Origin: Collinsella sp. AF02-46-1
GTDB lineage: Bacteria; Actinomycetota; Coriobacteriia; Coriobacteriales; Coriobacteriaceae
Length of the DNA stretch: 16,810 bases
Reading direction: 5' to 3'
Assembly: GCA_934876235.1 (NCBI GenBank)
Contig: CAKXKM010000032.1
Coordinates: 2,514 to 19,323, forward strand
The position numbers and the translations under genes were made by a program. This document shows, one piece after another, positions 7,488 through 14,887 of this stretch; within the stretch, counting starts at the first letter, position 1; every line of letters starts with the position of its first letter. Below the pieces are notes generated by a model. That model made no database searches and was not told where the DNA came from. It saw only the letters and a list, made by a program, of their open reading frames with translations.

Positions 7488-8339
7488 TCATCTTTCCTGT
7501 TTCTCGATGTAGTTTTGCTTAATGACATGCGTCGCCCGTTCGTAGTCGCTGGCAACGTAAGCAGCGTACAGGGCATCGACAACCATAAGCTGGGCCATAC
7601 GCGAAGCCATGGCACCGCTGCGGACCAAGGGCTCACTCGCAGCGACGCCGAGCACGGCATCGGCCACGGTGGCAAGCTTGGATGATCCATCTACTTTGGT
7701 CACGGCCACAACGGGACAGTTGTGACGTTGGGCCTCGGCGGTGCAGTCCAGCACCTCTTGCGTCAAGCCCGAGTAGCTAAAGGCGATTGCCATATCGCCC
7801 TCATGCATGTTCTTGGCACACAAGAGCTGATCATGCCAGTCGTCGTACAGATGGCACTCTTTGTCGACACGCATGAGCTTTTGCGCCAGATCGTGCGCGA
7901 CCAAACGAGAGGCACCGATACCGAACAGATTGACTGCGCGTGCCCGCTTAAGATAGGCCGCGCATCGCTCCAAGACGGTGTAATCGAGCGTTCGCGCCGT
8001 CGCTTCGATCGTGCGCACGTTGCTTTTCATCACCTTCCCCACGATACGTTCGACGCTGTCATCCATGGAGATGTCCTCGAGGGCTACGTCTTTCTTGTCA
8101 CCTAAGAGCGCCAGCTCGGCAATCAGTTCGCGCTGGAACTCCTTGTAGCCCGCAAAACCCAAACGCTTGCAAAAGCGCAAAATGCTCGAGGGCGAGGAGA
8201 ACGTGGCATCGGCAAGACCGCGGACGGACAGCCCGACCACCTCGTGCGGATGAGCGCTCACATATGCGATGACATTGCGTTCCGCCGGGCTCGCGCTGAG
8301 CTCACGCTCGCGAAGCCGCAAAAGCAATCCGTTTGCCAT
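7488..8339 (-). CDS. murR: RpiR-family regulator of the mur operon (MurR-type)
   Basis: A 283-residue transcription factor. An N-terminal HTH_6 domain (about 1-75) shows SVRGLADATFSSPSSILRFC and KRLGFAGYKEFQREL. A C-terminal SIS sugar-phosphate-binding domain shows VNLFGIGASRLVAHDLAQKL (136-155) and GDMAIAFSYSGLTQEV. It is the first gene of the operon, so autoregulation with MurNAc-6P as ligand is likely by analogy with E. coli MurR. I chose ATG 8339 with GGAGGTG 6 bases upstream; a GTG at 8348 falls inside that Shine-Dalgarno sequence. Activator versus repressor cannot be decided from sequence. Palindromes upstream at 8375-8437 are candidate operators. Confidence 0.9.
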   Translation of the reverse strand: MANGLLLRLRERELSASPAERNVIAYVSAHPHEVVGLSVRGLADATFSSPSSILRFCKRLGFAGYKEFQRELIAELALLGDKKDVALEDISMDDSVERIVGKVMKSNVRTIEATARTLDYTVLERCAAYLKRARAVNLFGIGASRLVAHDLAQKLMRVDKECHLYDDWHDQLLCAKNMHEGDMAIAFSYSGLTQEVLDCTAEAQRHNCPVVAVTKVDGSSKLATVADAVLGVAASEPLVRSGAMASRMAQLMVVDALYAAYVASDYERATHVIKQNYIEKQER

Positions 8340-8374
8340 CTCAAACACCTCCGTTGAGAAGAATTAAAGACCAA

Positions 8375-8437
8375 CGAACGATTCGTACCGAATACAAACA
8401 GCTTTTACGGTACATTGTGCCGCATCGTGGCGCACAA
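8375..8437. promoter_or_regulatory. Candidate operators upstream of the mur operon
   Basis: Three short inverted repeats lie 36-98 bases before the regulator start: CGAACGATTCG (8375-8385), the overlapping ATTCGTACCGAAT (8381-8393, perfect 5-bp arms), and TTGTGC-N11-GCACAA (8415-8437). A further small hairpin CGAGCG/CGCTCG lies at 8442-8459. No confident -35/-10 pair is visible. Palindromic operators are usual for RpiR regulators. Confidence 0.4.
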
Positions 8438-8543
8438 AGGACGAGCGTTCTACCGCTCGCCCCTCAAATCCGACCGCTCGGAAATACGCGCGACACAAAA
8501 TAATTCAACAAGGTCGCATGATCAGAAACGGGTTTGTTACCGG

Positions 8544-9125
8544 CTAGCGCCTCGCATGGGCGCCGATGGGGCGCGTCTCGTGGTGCACCCATGCGGAGAC
8601 CAGCAATGCCAACAGCATCGCGGTGACATAGCCCGCAGCATCGAATCCTAAATCGATAACGTCGAAATGCCTGCCGGGAACAAAGATCTTATGTACCTGA
8701 TCGCCAACGGAGCAGACGGCGCAAAAGAGCAACACGGGCACGCAACGGGAGCAAACGCTCCACGGACGCCTGGAAAAGCAAACCACGGCCACCGAGGCGA
8801 ACAATCCGACGAAGAAAAACTCTACGGTATGGGCAACGCGACGGACGTTCGTGCTCGCCCACATGCGAATGGAAGCAAGTCGGCCAGACCGGACATTCGA
8901 GGCAGCCGAATCGATGCCCCCGGTCATCCCGTTCTCGGTCTGAGCTTCACCCGTGGCATCGGCAGCCTGAACGCCCGTAGCCTGACCCTCCACCACGCGC
9001 GCGGTGGACTCGCTCAGCAACGACGTCTCCACCGCATTTTGCTCCGTCAGCACCCAGATGCCCGCCAGCGTTGCAGCGAACAGAATGATCGCGGTCCATC
9101 CGATTATTTGTTTTACGCGCGCCAA
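8544..9125 (-). CDS. VanZ-family membrane protein
   Basis: A 193-residue integral membrane protein. TM1 is IIGWTAIILFAATLAGIWVL, then a long hydrophilic Ala/Thr/Gly-rich loop (about 30-95), then HTVEFFFVGLFASVAVVCF, a third hydrophobic segment, and the VanZ signature DQVHKIFVPGRHFDVIDLGF followed by AAGYVTAMLLALLVSAWV. VanZ-like proteins are linked to teicoplanin resistance in the vanA cluster and otherwise have poorly known envelope roles; no other van genes are here. I chose a TTG start at 9125 because AAAGGAGGT lies 6 bases before it; an upstream in-frame start would place that Shine-Dalgarno inside the gene. The long extracytoplasmic loop is unusual. Confidence 0.82.
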   Translation of the reverse strand: MARVKQIIGWTAIILFAATLAGIWVLTEQNAVETSLLSESTARVVEGQATGVQAADATGEAQTENGMTGGIDSAASNVRSGRLASIRMWASTNVRRVAHTVEFFFVGLFASVAVVCFSRRPWSVCSRCVPVLLFCAVCSVGDQVHKIFVPGRHFDVIDLGFDAAGYVTAMLLALLVSAWVHHETRPIGAHARR

Positions 9126-9229
9126 GGGCCTACCTCCTTTTTTGAATATCAGCGAGTGTAGCCCCAAATGACATCGTCACCGTATCAAAATTTGAATCGC
9201 AACAGGAAGCGACAAAGCGACGCAAACCC

Positions 9230-9835
9230 CTACCCCGCCTCGCGCATCCAGCGATCGAACGTCCCCACGCACACGCCCAGGCACTTTGCTGCCTGGCTGC
9301 GGGTAATATCGCCCGCCTCATAGCTATCGCGCACCAGCTCAAACTGAGGAGGGCACGGCTTGCGAGGTCGACCGAAACGGACCCCTCGTGCCCGCGCCGC
9401 TGCAATTCCCTCCGCTTGGCGCCGATGGATATTCTCGCGCTCCACCTGCGCCACGTAGCTCAGCAGTTGCAGCACAATATCGGCAATCAGGGTATTAGTC
9501 ACATCCGGCGTGCCGCTTGCCCTGGCGCGCGTGTCAAGCAATGGCATGTCCAACACCACAATGGCAACCCCGAGCTCCTTGGTAATGCGACGCCATTCCT
9601 CAAGAATCTCGGAGTAATTACGACCAAGTCGGTCGATAGAAAGCACCACCAGCACGTCCCCGTCTCCCAGGACGTGCAGCAGCTCGCGATAGCGCGGTCG
9701 ATCGAAGTCCTTGCCGCTCGCATGGTCGGCATAAATATTCGCCGAGCCCACGCCATAGGCGCCCAGCGCATCCAGCTGCCGATTAAGATTCTGATCGCGC
9801 GAACTCACCCGCGCATAACCATACACCGTCGCCAT
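9230..9835 (-). CDS. Small serine recombinase (resolvase/invertase family)
   Basis: A 201-residue site-specific recombinase. The catalytic domain opens with YGYARVSSRDQNLNRQLDAL (R9 and nucleophile S11, matching S10 of gamma-delta resolvase) and continues with ASGKDFDRPRYRELLHVL and GDVLVVLSIDRLGRN (catalytic arginines). A long E-helix, LIADIVLQLLSYVAQVERE, is followed by RQAEGIAAARARGVRFGRPR and a C-terminal HTH, ITRSQAAKCLGVCVGTFDRW. I chose ATG 9835; a TTG at 9865 is in frame but lies within a repeat. No transposase or other cargo is beside it. The three-half-site repeat at 9853-9896, right at its 5' end, could be its recombination or autoregulation site. Confidence 0.92.
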   Translation of the reverse strand: MATVYGYARVSSRDQNLNRQLDALGAYGVGSANIYADHASGKDFDRPRYRELLHVLGDGDVLVVLSIDRLGRNYSEILEEWRRITKELGVAIVVLDMPLLDTRARASGTPDVTNTLIADIVLQLLSYVAQVERENIHRRQAEGIAAARARGVRFGRPRKPCPPQFELVRDSYEAGDITRSQAAKCLGVCVGTFDRWMREAG

Positions 9836-9852
9836 CTCATCCCCGCTTTCTT

Positions 9853-9896
9853 GTAAACCTGCCAAAAAGGGACAGGTTTATTTTGGTAGGTTTTAC
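9853..9896. repeat. Three-half-site inverted repeat, possible res site
   Basis: Half-sites AAACCTGCC (9855-9863), GACAGGTTT (9871-9879, inverted) and GGTAGGTTT (9885-9893, inverted) share the core AAACCTRYC. The outer two extend into a 14-15 bp imperfect inverted repeat (TAAACCTGCCAAAA against TTTTGGTAGGTTTTA). It lies 18 bases upstream of the recombinase start and probably overlaps its promoter, as res sites of resolvases do. Function is inferred. Confidence 0.5.
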
Positions 9897-9955
9897 CTCT
9901 CGAATAGCAGGTAAGCGGGCGGCCGAGCAGACGGCAAGGTAGCCATGATCCAAAT

Positions 9956-9987
9956 GCGGAGGGCGGCCCCGAAAGACCGCCCTCCGC
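9956..9987 (-). terminator. Terminator-like hairpin after rnr
   Basis: GCGGAGGGCGG (9956-9966) and CCGCCCTCCGC (9977-9987) form a perfect 11-bp stem with a 10-base loop, 25 bases past the rnr stop. The following minus-strand tract is only ATTTGG, so the T-run is poor and termination may be inefficient or Rho-assisted. Confidence 0.65.
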
Positions 9988-10012
9988 TCTCCCGCCATGA
10001 GTCGAGATTTGG

Positions 10013-12148
10013 CTAATGGATAAGCTTAAAGTCCAAGTGCCCACGCGTGGTATTGACGCGCGAGACCTCGATAATCACGCGCTGACCCAGTTCATAGCGA
10101 GTCCCCGTGTCGGCACCTGTGAGCGTGAGCGCATCCTCGTCGAACTCGAACCACTCGTTGCCCAGGCTCTTGATCGAAACCAAGCCTTCGACCTGCGTCA
10201 GGTCCAAGCGCACAAAGAGGCCCATGCTGCTAACCCACGAGACTGTTCCGGCATAGCGCTCGCCCAGACGGTCCTCATAGTACTGGGCAATCTTGATCTT
10301 TTGCGTCGCATGGCTAGCGGCATCTGCCGCGCGCTCGGCATCGCTGCATGCGCGGCAGATCTGCGGCAGAATGCGCGGCAGCGACTCGCGCCCCTTGCCG
10401 ATCAGCCGCGGCGTACGGACCAGGGCGTCCTTGCCGCCGAGCTGCTCATAGGCCAACTGCAGTTTGAGCACGCGGTGCACCACCAGATCGGGGTAGCGAC
10501 GGATGGGACTCGTAAAGTGACAGTAGCACGGCGCGGCGAGCGCAAAGTGGCCCTCGTTGCGCGGCTTGTACAGTGCGCGCTGCATGCTGCGCAGAAGCAG
10601 CATGTTGACGAGCGGTGCGTTGGCCGTACCGGCGGCAGCATCAACTGCAGCCTGTAGCTCATCGGGACTCCCCAGGGCGATACCGGCAGCACGGCGATCG
10701 TCGATGATGCCTAGCTGCGCCAGCGCAACGGCGGCACCGTGCAGGCTATCGGGGCTCGGATCCTCATGCACGCGATAGCAGGCCTCGATATCACGGTCTG
10801 CCAGCCACTCTGCAACGCACTCGTTGGCGAGTAGCATGGCTTCCTCGATAAGCGACGTGGCACACGAACGCTCGCGCGCCACAATCTGCACGGGTACTCC
10901 GTCCTCATCCAATAGAGCGCGAATCTCGGCCGTGTCAAAATCGACTGAGCCGCGGGCACGACGAATACGACGGCGAAGTTCGGCGAGTTCGTTGGCGGCG
11001 ACAAGGAAATCGCCGAGGTCGACGTTATAGCCGCGAGCAGTTTCCTCGCACGCAAGACCGCGCTCAAGCGCCTCCTCGCGCGAGGCCTCAGCAGCCGCAA
11101 CATCCTCAGCGGCGCCTTCCAGCACCGAATACTCAACCGCGCCGGCACGCACCAGCAGCGCCTCGGCGCCGTCATAGTCCATACGCACACGCGAGCGAAT
11201 CACGCTGGGGTAAGGATCGTAATGCCGCACGCGACCCTGCGCATCGAGCTCAATGTCAACGGTAAACGCAAGACGGTCCTCGTCAGGGCGAAGCGAGCAT
11301 AGGTCACAGGACAGGCGTTCGGGCAGCATGGGAAGCACGCGATCGGCCAGATACACCGATGTCGTACGATGGCGAGCCTCAAGATCGATATGCCCGTCCC
11401 AAGCCACATAGTGAGAAACGTCAGCGATATGCACACCCAGCTTGTAGCCACCCTCGGGCGTGCGCTCAAGCGAAATGGCATCGTCAAAGTCGCGCGCGTC
11501 GACCGGGTCGATCGTGATGACAAAGCGGTCGCGCAGATCGCGGCGGAGCGGGTCCTTAAGCGCCGCGGACACATCGAGCGAAAGTCCCTCGGCCTCGTCC
11601 AGCGCGGCCTCGGGATAGCTATCGGTATAGCCGTAACGCGCCATCACGTATTGAACGCCCAAATCGGGCGCGTCATCTCCGCCAATGCGGCGCTCGATCG
11701 TCACGGTGCCCGATTCCAGGCGCGTCGGGTAGGTCAAAATGCGCGCGACAACGGCATCACCCGGGTGGACGCCCAGACGATCCGCCGAGGTATCCTCGGG
11801 CAGAATGAAGAAGTCGGCCTTCAGGCGCGAATCGAGCGGCTCGATCACACCGAGCGGACCAGCGGTCTGGTACGTACCCACCACGCTTATGGCTGCGCGC
11901 TCAACCACGCCTTCGATCACGGCGCGCCGCTCACCGTGCGGGCTGTTCTTAATGCTCACGGCAACGGTATCGCCATCCATGATCTCGCGCTTACCGCGGC
12001 CCATAACCTTGTAGTCGCCGCTCTCGGTTATGACATAGGCGCCATGCTCATGGAGCTGCACGCGCCCGGTCAGGCTCGGACGGCGTTCGCTGCGCACCGG
12101 CCCACGCTTATTGCGAGCACCGCGCTTATGCTTGTTATTGCGCCCCAT
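10013..12148 (-). CDS. rnr: Ribonuclease R
   Basis: A 711-residue processive 3'-to-5' exoribonuclease of the RNase II/RNase R family, acting on structured RNA and on mRNA tagged by trans-translation. The N-terminal tail is very basic (GRNNKHKRGARNKRG). Cold-shock-like domains follow to about residue 200. The RNB catalytic domain has the metal-binding cluster DPVDARDFDDA (D214, D217, D220, D222, D223), HIADVSHYVAWD, and FTSPIRRYPDLVVHR. An S1 domain lies at about 628-710 (GTVSWVSSMGLFVRL...GHLDFKLIH). ATG 12148 follows AAGGAGG. It lies downstream of ftsX but behind a strong terminator, so it is probably transcribed on its own. Confidence 0.96.
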   Translation of the reverse strand: MGRNNKHKRGARNKRGPVRSERRPSLTGRVQLHEHGAYVITESGDYKVMGRGKREIMDGDTVAVSIKNSPHGERRAVIEGVVERAAISVVGTYQTAGPLGVIEPLDSRLKADFFILPEDTSADRLGVHPGDAVVARILTYPTRLESGTVTIERRIGGDDAPDLGVQYVMARYGYTDSYPEAALDEAEGLSLDVSAALKDPLRRDLRDRFVITIDPVDARDFDDAISLERTPEGGYKLGVHIADVSHYVAWDGHIDLEARHRTTSVYLADRVLPMLPERLSCDLCSLRPDEDRLAFTVDIELDAQGRVRHYDPYPSVIRSRVRMDYDGAEALLVRAGAVEYSVLEGAAEDVAAAEASREEALERGLACEETARGYNVDLGDFLVAANELAELRRRIRRARGSVDFDTAEIRALLDEDGVPVQIVARERSCATSLIEEAMLLANECVAEWLADRDIEACYRVHEDPSPDSLHGAAVALAQLGIIDDRRAAGIALGSPDELQAAVDAAAGTANAPLVNMLLLRSMQRALYKPRNEGHFALAAPCYCHFTSPIRRYPDLVVHRVLKLQLAYEQLGGKDALVRTPRLIGKGRESLPRILPQICRACSDAERAADAASHATQKIKIAQYYEDRLGERYAGTVSWVSSMGLFVRLDLTQVEGLVSIKSLGNEWFEFDEDALTLTGADTGTRYELGQRVIIEVSRVNTTRGHLDFKLIH

Positions 12149-12225
12149 GGCGCCTCCTTGCTATCGATGACGAACTCCAAAGAGTCTACCCAAATGATTC
12201 GCTTTCCTGCCGTCCCCTAGAGATC

Positions 12226-12259
12226 AAAAAACGGGCCGCCCCATAAGAGACGACCCGTT
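12226..12259 (-). terminator. Intrinsic terminator of ftsEX
   Basis: The minus strand reads AACGGGTCGTCTC, loop TTAT, GGGGCGGCCCGTT, a 13-bp stem with a few G-U pairs, followed by a run of T ending TTTTTTG. It lies 24 bases after the ftsX stop and separates ftsEX from rnr. Confidence 0.88.
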
Positions 12260-12283
12260 GGAAGGGATGAATTCCAGGCATGC

Positions 12284-13204
12284 CTACACGCGCAGGTAGC
12301 GGCGCATGGCTATGGCAGAACCAAAGAGACCGATAATCACACCGACCAGAATCAGCGCAGCATAGGTCACCAGGTAGTACTGCATCGGCAGGGCAAACGA
12401 CATCCAGCCGATGCTCTCCTGCAAACGCGGAATCATCAGATTGCGCAGCAGCTCCAGAACGCCGATGGAAAGCAGCGAGCCCAAAATGGCCTGCAGTACG
12501 CCCTCGGTGATAAACGGGCCGCGAATGAAGCCGTTGCTGGCGCCGACCAGACGCATAATCGCAATCTCACGACGACGCGCCGTGATGGACAGGCGAATCG
12601 TGTTGTTGATGAAGATGAATGCGATAAAGGTCAAAAGGCCAACGAGCACCACGGCGGCGATGCGGATGTAGTTGGTCACCTGGAACAGGCGGCTCACTTT
12701 CTCTTGGCCGTACAGCACGCTCGCGTTGACGTCGCCGTCATCCGCGATCTTCTGGAAGTCGGCGTTCTTCTTGAGCTTCTGGGCCGTGCTCTCGACCTTG
12801 GACGGATCGTCCATCTCAATTGCAAACGAAGCCGGCAGCGGGTTCTGGCCATCGAGCGCGCTCATGGTGGCGTCGGCGTTGCCCGACATCTTGCTCGTAT
12901 ACTCGGCCAGCGCGTCGTCCTTGTCCTTATAGGTCACGGACTTGACGTTATTCCACGTCTTAAGCTCGGCCTCAAAAGCCTGAACATCGGCCTGATCGGC
13001 GTCATCGCTAATGAACGCGTTGATGACAACCTGATCCTCGACGGTGCCGATCACGGAGTTCAGCATCGCGGAGCCCATGATGAACAGGCCGATGATAAAC
13101 AGCGAAAGGAAGATCGTGATGACGGCGCCGAGCGAGGTAGTCCAGTTACGGAAGAAGTGACTGATTGCCTCTTTGAAGGAGTAGCCCACGTTAGTTGGTG
13201 CCAT
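12284..13204 (-). CDS. ftsX: Cell-division ABC transporter permease FtsX
   Basis: A 306-residue integral membrane partner of FtsE in the divisome. FtsEX does not transport; it transmits ATP hydrolysis to extracellular peptidoglycan hydrolases. TM1 (about 22-45), a large extracytoplasmic domain (about 46-175) that would contact a hydrolase, then TM2 (178-203), TM3 (229-254) and TM4 (278-300). The cytoplasmic SITARRREIAIMRLVGAS after TM2 is the typical FtsE-coupling helix. The ATG at 13204 lies inside the end of ftsE (14-base overlap), with GGGAGG about 12 bases upstream. No hydrolase gene follows; the terminator at 12226-12259 ends the operon. Confidence 0.96.
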   Translation of the reverse strand: MAPTNVGYSFKEAISHFFRNWTTSLGAVITIFLSLFIIGLFIMGSAMLNSVIGTVEDQVVINAFISDDADQADVQAFEAELKTWNNVKSVTYKDKDDALAEYTSKMSGNADATMSALDGQNPLPASFAIEMDDPSKVESTAQKLKKNADFQKIADDGDVNASVLYGQEKVSRLFQVTNYIRIAAVVLVGLLTFIAFIFINNTIRLSITARRREIAIMRLVGASNGFIRGPFITEGVLQAILGSLLSIGVLELLRNLMIPRLQESIGWMSFALPMQYYLVTYAALILVGVIIGLFGSAIAMRRYLRV

Positions 13205-14411
13205 AGTTGCCGTAACCTCCCCTCTCCTGGTCGCGGATAACGTGGCCGCCCTCGAGGGCGATCACGCGACGGTGCATGCTATCGACCATCTCGCGGTCGT
13301 GCGTGGCGACGATCACGGTGGTGCCGGTGCGGTTAATACGCTCGAGCAGCTTCATGATGCCCAGCGAGATCGCCGGGTCGAGGTTACCCGTGGGCTCGTC
13401 GCAGATCAGCAGCGGCGGACGGTTGACCATAGCGCGGGCGACGGCGACGCGCTGCTGCTCGCCACCGGAAAGCTGGTCGGGCAGCGAGTCCATCTGATCG
13501 GCCAGACCGACCAGACGCAGCACCTCCGGCACCTGGCTGCGAATGACGCCCTTGGGCTTGCCGATGCACTGCAGGGCAAACGCCACGTTTTCGTAGGCGG
13601 TCTTTTGCGGCAGAAGCTTAAAGTCCTGGAACACGGCACCAATCTGGCGGCGCAGGAACGGAACCTTGCGGTTCTTGATCTTCATGAGGTCCTGACCGGC
13701 AACCAAGATGCGGCCGCTCGTCGGCTTGACGTCGCGGTTGAGCGTCGACAGCAGCGTGGTCTTACCCGAGCCGGAATGACCGACCAGGAAGACGAACTCG
13801 CCCGGATAGATCTCGATGTTGATGTCGTCGAGTGCAGGCTTGTTGGGCTGTGCCGGATAGATCTTGGTGACATGCTCCATAAGGATGACGGGCTCGACAC
13901 CGGCCTGCTTGGCCATCTTCTTGCGGCTGGCTTGCGGATCGATGGGCGCAAACACCGACGTAAAATCGGGGTTGTTGAGCGCGTTATCGAGGCTTGCGAC
14001 CTCGGCGGCCTGATCGCTCTCGACCACCGGGGCAGCAGGCTGCGTGGGATCGGGAATAGCGGCAAAGAGACCGGACTGCGCAGGCTGAGGAGCCGGTGTC
14101 GCAGGGACCATGGGGTCGGGAATGCCGGCCATGGTAGGCTGCGGCGTGGCGGCGCCAGCCTGAGGCTGCTCCACGCGAGCGGTCACGGCCTGAACGGGCT
14201 CAAAACCCGCCGTGCCGGAAAGCGCGACATCGCTGGTGGGATTGTAGGCAAAGGGATCGGATGCCGGCTGTGCCTGATCTGCCGGCTGAGCGGGGGCCTG
14301 AGCAACAGGCTGGCCCTCTGAATCCGGAGTGGCGAAACGACTGCCCTGGACGCCTGTCTGCGTCTTGGGGGCATCATCGCCCGCACCGGAGGTACGGAAG
14401 TGGTTACCCAC
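13191..14411 (-). CDS. ftsE: Cell-division ATPase FtsE with long disordered N-terminal extension
   Basis: The cytoplasmic ABC ATPase that powers FtsX. The ATPase domain starts at about residue 175 (VILMEHVTKIYP), with Walker A GHSGSGKTT (211-219), Q-loop FQDFKLLP, signature LSGGEQQR (314-321), Walker B LLICDEPTGNLD (334-345) and H-loop ATHD (H371). FtsE is normally about 230 residues; here 170 residues rich in Pro, Ala and Gln precede it, ending with a basic patch (ASRKKMAKQ). I chose GTG 14411, with AAGGAG 7 bases upstream. M166 would give a standard-length FtsE but has no good Shine-Dalgarno sequence. Both forms could exist. ftsX overlaps the end by 14 bases. Confidence 0.95.
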   Translation of the reverse strand: MGNHFRTSGAGDDAPKTQTGVQGSRFATPDSEGQPVAQAPAQPADQAQPASDPFAYNPTSDVALSGTAGFEPVQAVTARVEQPQAGAATPQPTMAGIPDPMVPATPAPQPAQSGLFAAIPDPTQPAAPVVESDQAAEVASLDNALNNPDFTSVFAPIDPQASRKKMAKQAGVEPVILMEHVTKIYPAQPNKPALDDINIEIYPGEFVFLVGHSGSGKTTLLSTLNRDVKPTSGRILVAGQDLMKIKNRKVPFLRRQIGAVFQDFKLLPQKTAYENVAFALQCIGKPKGVIRSQVPEVLRLVGLADQMDSLPDQLSGGEQQRVAVARAMVNRPPLLICDEPTGNLDPAISLGIMKLLERINRTGTTVIVATHDREMVDSMHRRVIALEGGHVIRDQERGGYGNYGTN

Positions 14412-14526
14412 TGGTGCTCCTTATCGTCGTGCGTTTAAACTACATGAGCGCTTTGTATTTTAGCAGCATTAGCTTTGCTGCACATAAGAAGCATGGCGTG
14501 CTTAGGGATCCCGTCGGCCGGGCACA
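14412..14526. other. ftsE leader region with a small inverted repeat
   Basis: No gene is supported here. GCAGCA (14463-14468) and TGCTGC (14476-14481) form an inverted repeat around a 7-base spacer. On the minus strand TAAAAT just after it could be a -10 box for ftsE, but no convincing -35 box is visible. The AT-rich part lies at 14430-14490. Confidence 0.35.
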
Positions 14527-14628
14527 GGGTTACTCTCCAAATCGTCCTCGGACATGTCGGAGCCCCCGCTGCGCGCTTCGCGCGGCAGGGGCTCCTCCGT
14601 CCTGCGGAAAGATTTGGGATGTAAGCCC
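14527..14628. ncRNA. Candidate structured RNA, 6S-like rod
   Basis: The 102 bases fold into one long rod. An apical stem pairs 14559-14575 with 14579-14595 (17 bp, one mismatch, 3-base loop CTT). A symmetric 15/15-base internal bubble follows (14544-14558 and 14596-14610). A lower stem pairs 14527-14543 with 14611-14628 (about 15 pairs with a small internal loop). The TCCG...CGGA part of the bubble (14596-14607) can form its own small hairpin. A separate hairpin GGCCTCC/GGAGGCC follows at 14632-14657. A closing stem, central bubble and apical stem are the layout of 6S RNA, but I see no sequence match I trust. The strand is undetermined; on the minus strand it would lie upstream of the ftsE leader. 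Confidence 0.45.
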
Positions 14629-14747
14629 TGAGGCCTCCTGCGGTAACTAGGGAGGCCGAGGCTATTCGTCTTCTTGCTGCGGGTGCGTGGGCTGAGATTT
14701 TGGGATGTTGCAGGCTCTTAGCTGAGAGTAGCACTGACATTTGTCCT

Positions 14748-14841
14748 GAAATGGCTGGTCGTTAGGGGTTGCTACCGGTAGTTGCGGTAGGGTTGGGGCA
14801 GATTCTAACTAGAAATGGTGGTCGCTACCGGTTGTTCTCGG
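14748..14841 (+). promoter_or_regulatory. Direct-repeat operator candidate upstream of the XRE gene
   Basis: GCTACCGGTAGTTGCGG (14771-14787) recurs as GCTACCGGTTGTTCTCGG (14824-14841), with starts 53 bases apart, about five helical turns. The first copy contains the perfect palindrome CTACCGGTAG. Each is preceded by GAAATGG(C)TGGTCG (14748-14761 and 14812-14824). The second copy ends 46 bases before the XRE gene start, a good position for autoregulation. No strong -35/-10 pair is evident. Confidence 0.45.
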
Positions 14842-14887
14842 CATACTCGGCTCATTCGATTACGGTCACCACATGAAAGGAACTGTC

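Noticed and set aside
7478..7690. Upstream extension of the murQ frame
   Set aside because: It lies wholly within the RpiR regulator gene, and the MLDLTKF start has a Shine-Dalgarno sequence and gives the usual MurQ length.
9184..9194. Short palindrome TCAAAATTTGA upstream of the VanZ gene
   Set aside because: At 11 bases and AT-rich it may arise by chance, and no promoter boxes flank it convincingly.
9836..9865. TTG start giving the recombinase 10 more residues
   Set aside because: The codon lies inside the inverted-repeat array and the extra residues are not part of the recombinase fold; ATG 9835 fits YGYARVS families.
13242..14321. Plus-strand open frame of 359 codons opposite ftsE
   Set aside because: It is antisense to a gene with all ABC ATPase motifs; its composition is that of a shadow frame.
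14527..14628. RNA fold considered as RNase P RNA, tmRNA or SRP RNA
   Set aside because: It is too short for the first two, and none of the conserved sequence blocks (such as GAGGAAAGTCC or the SRP GGAAGGAAGCAG loop) is present.
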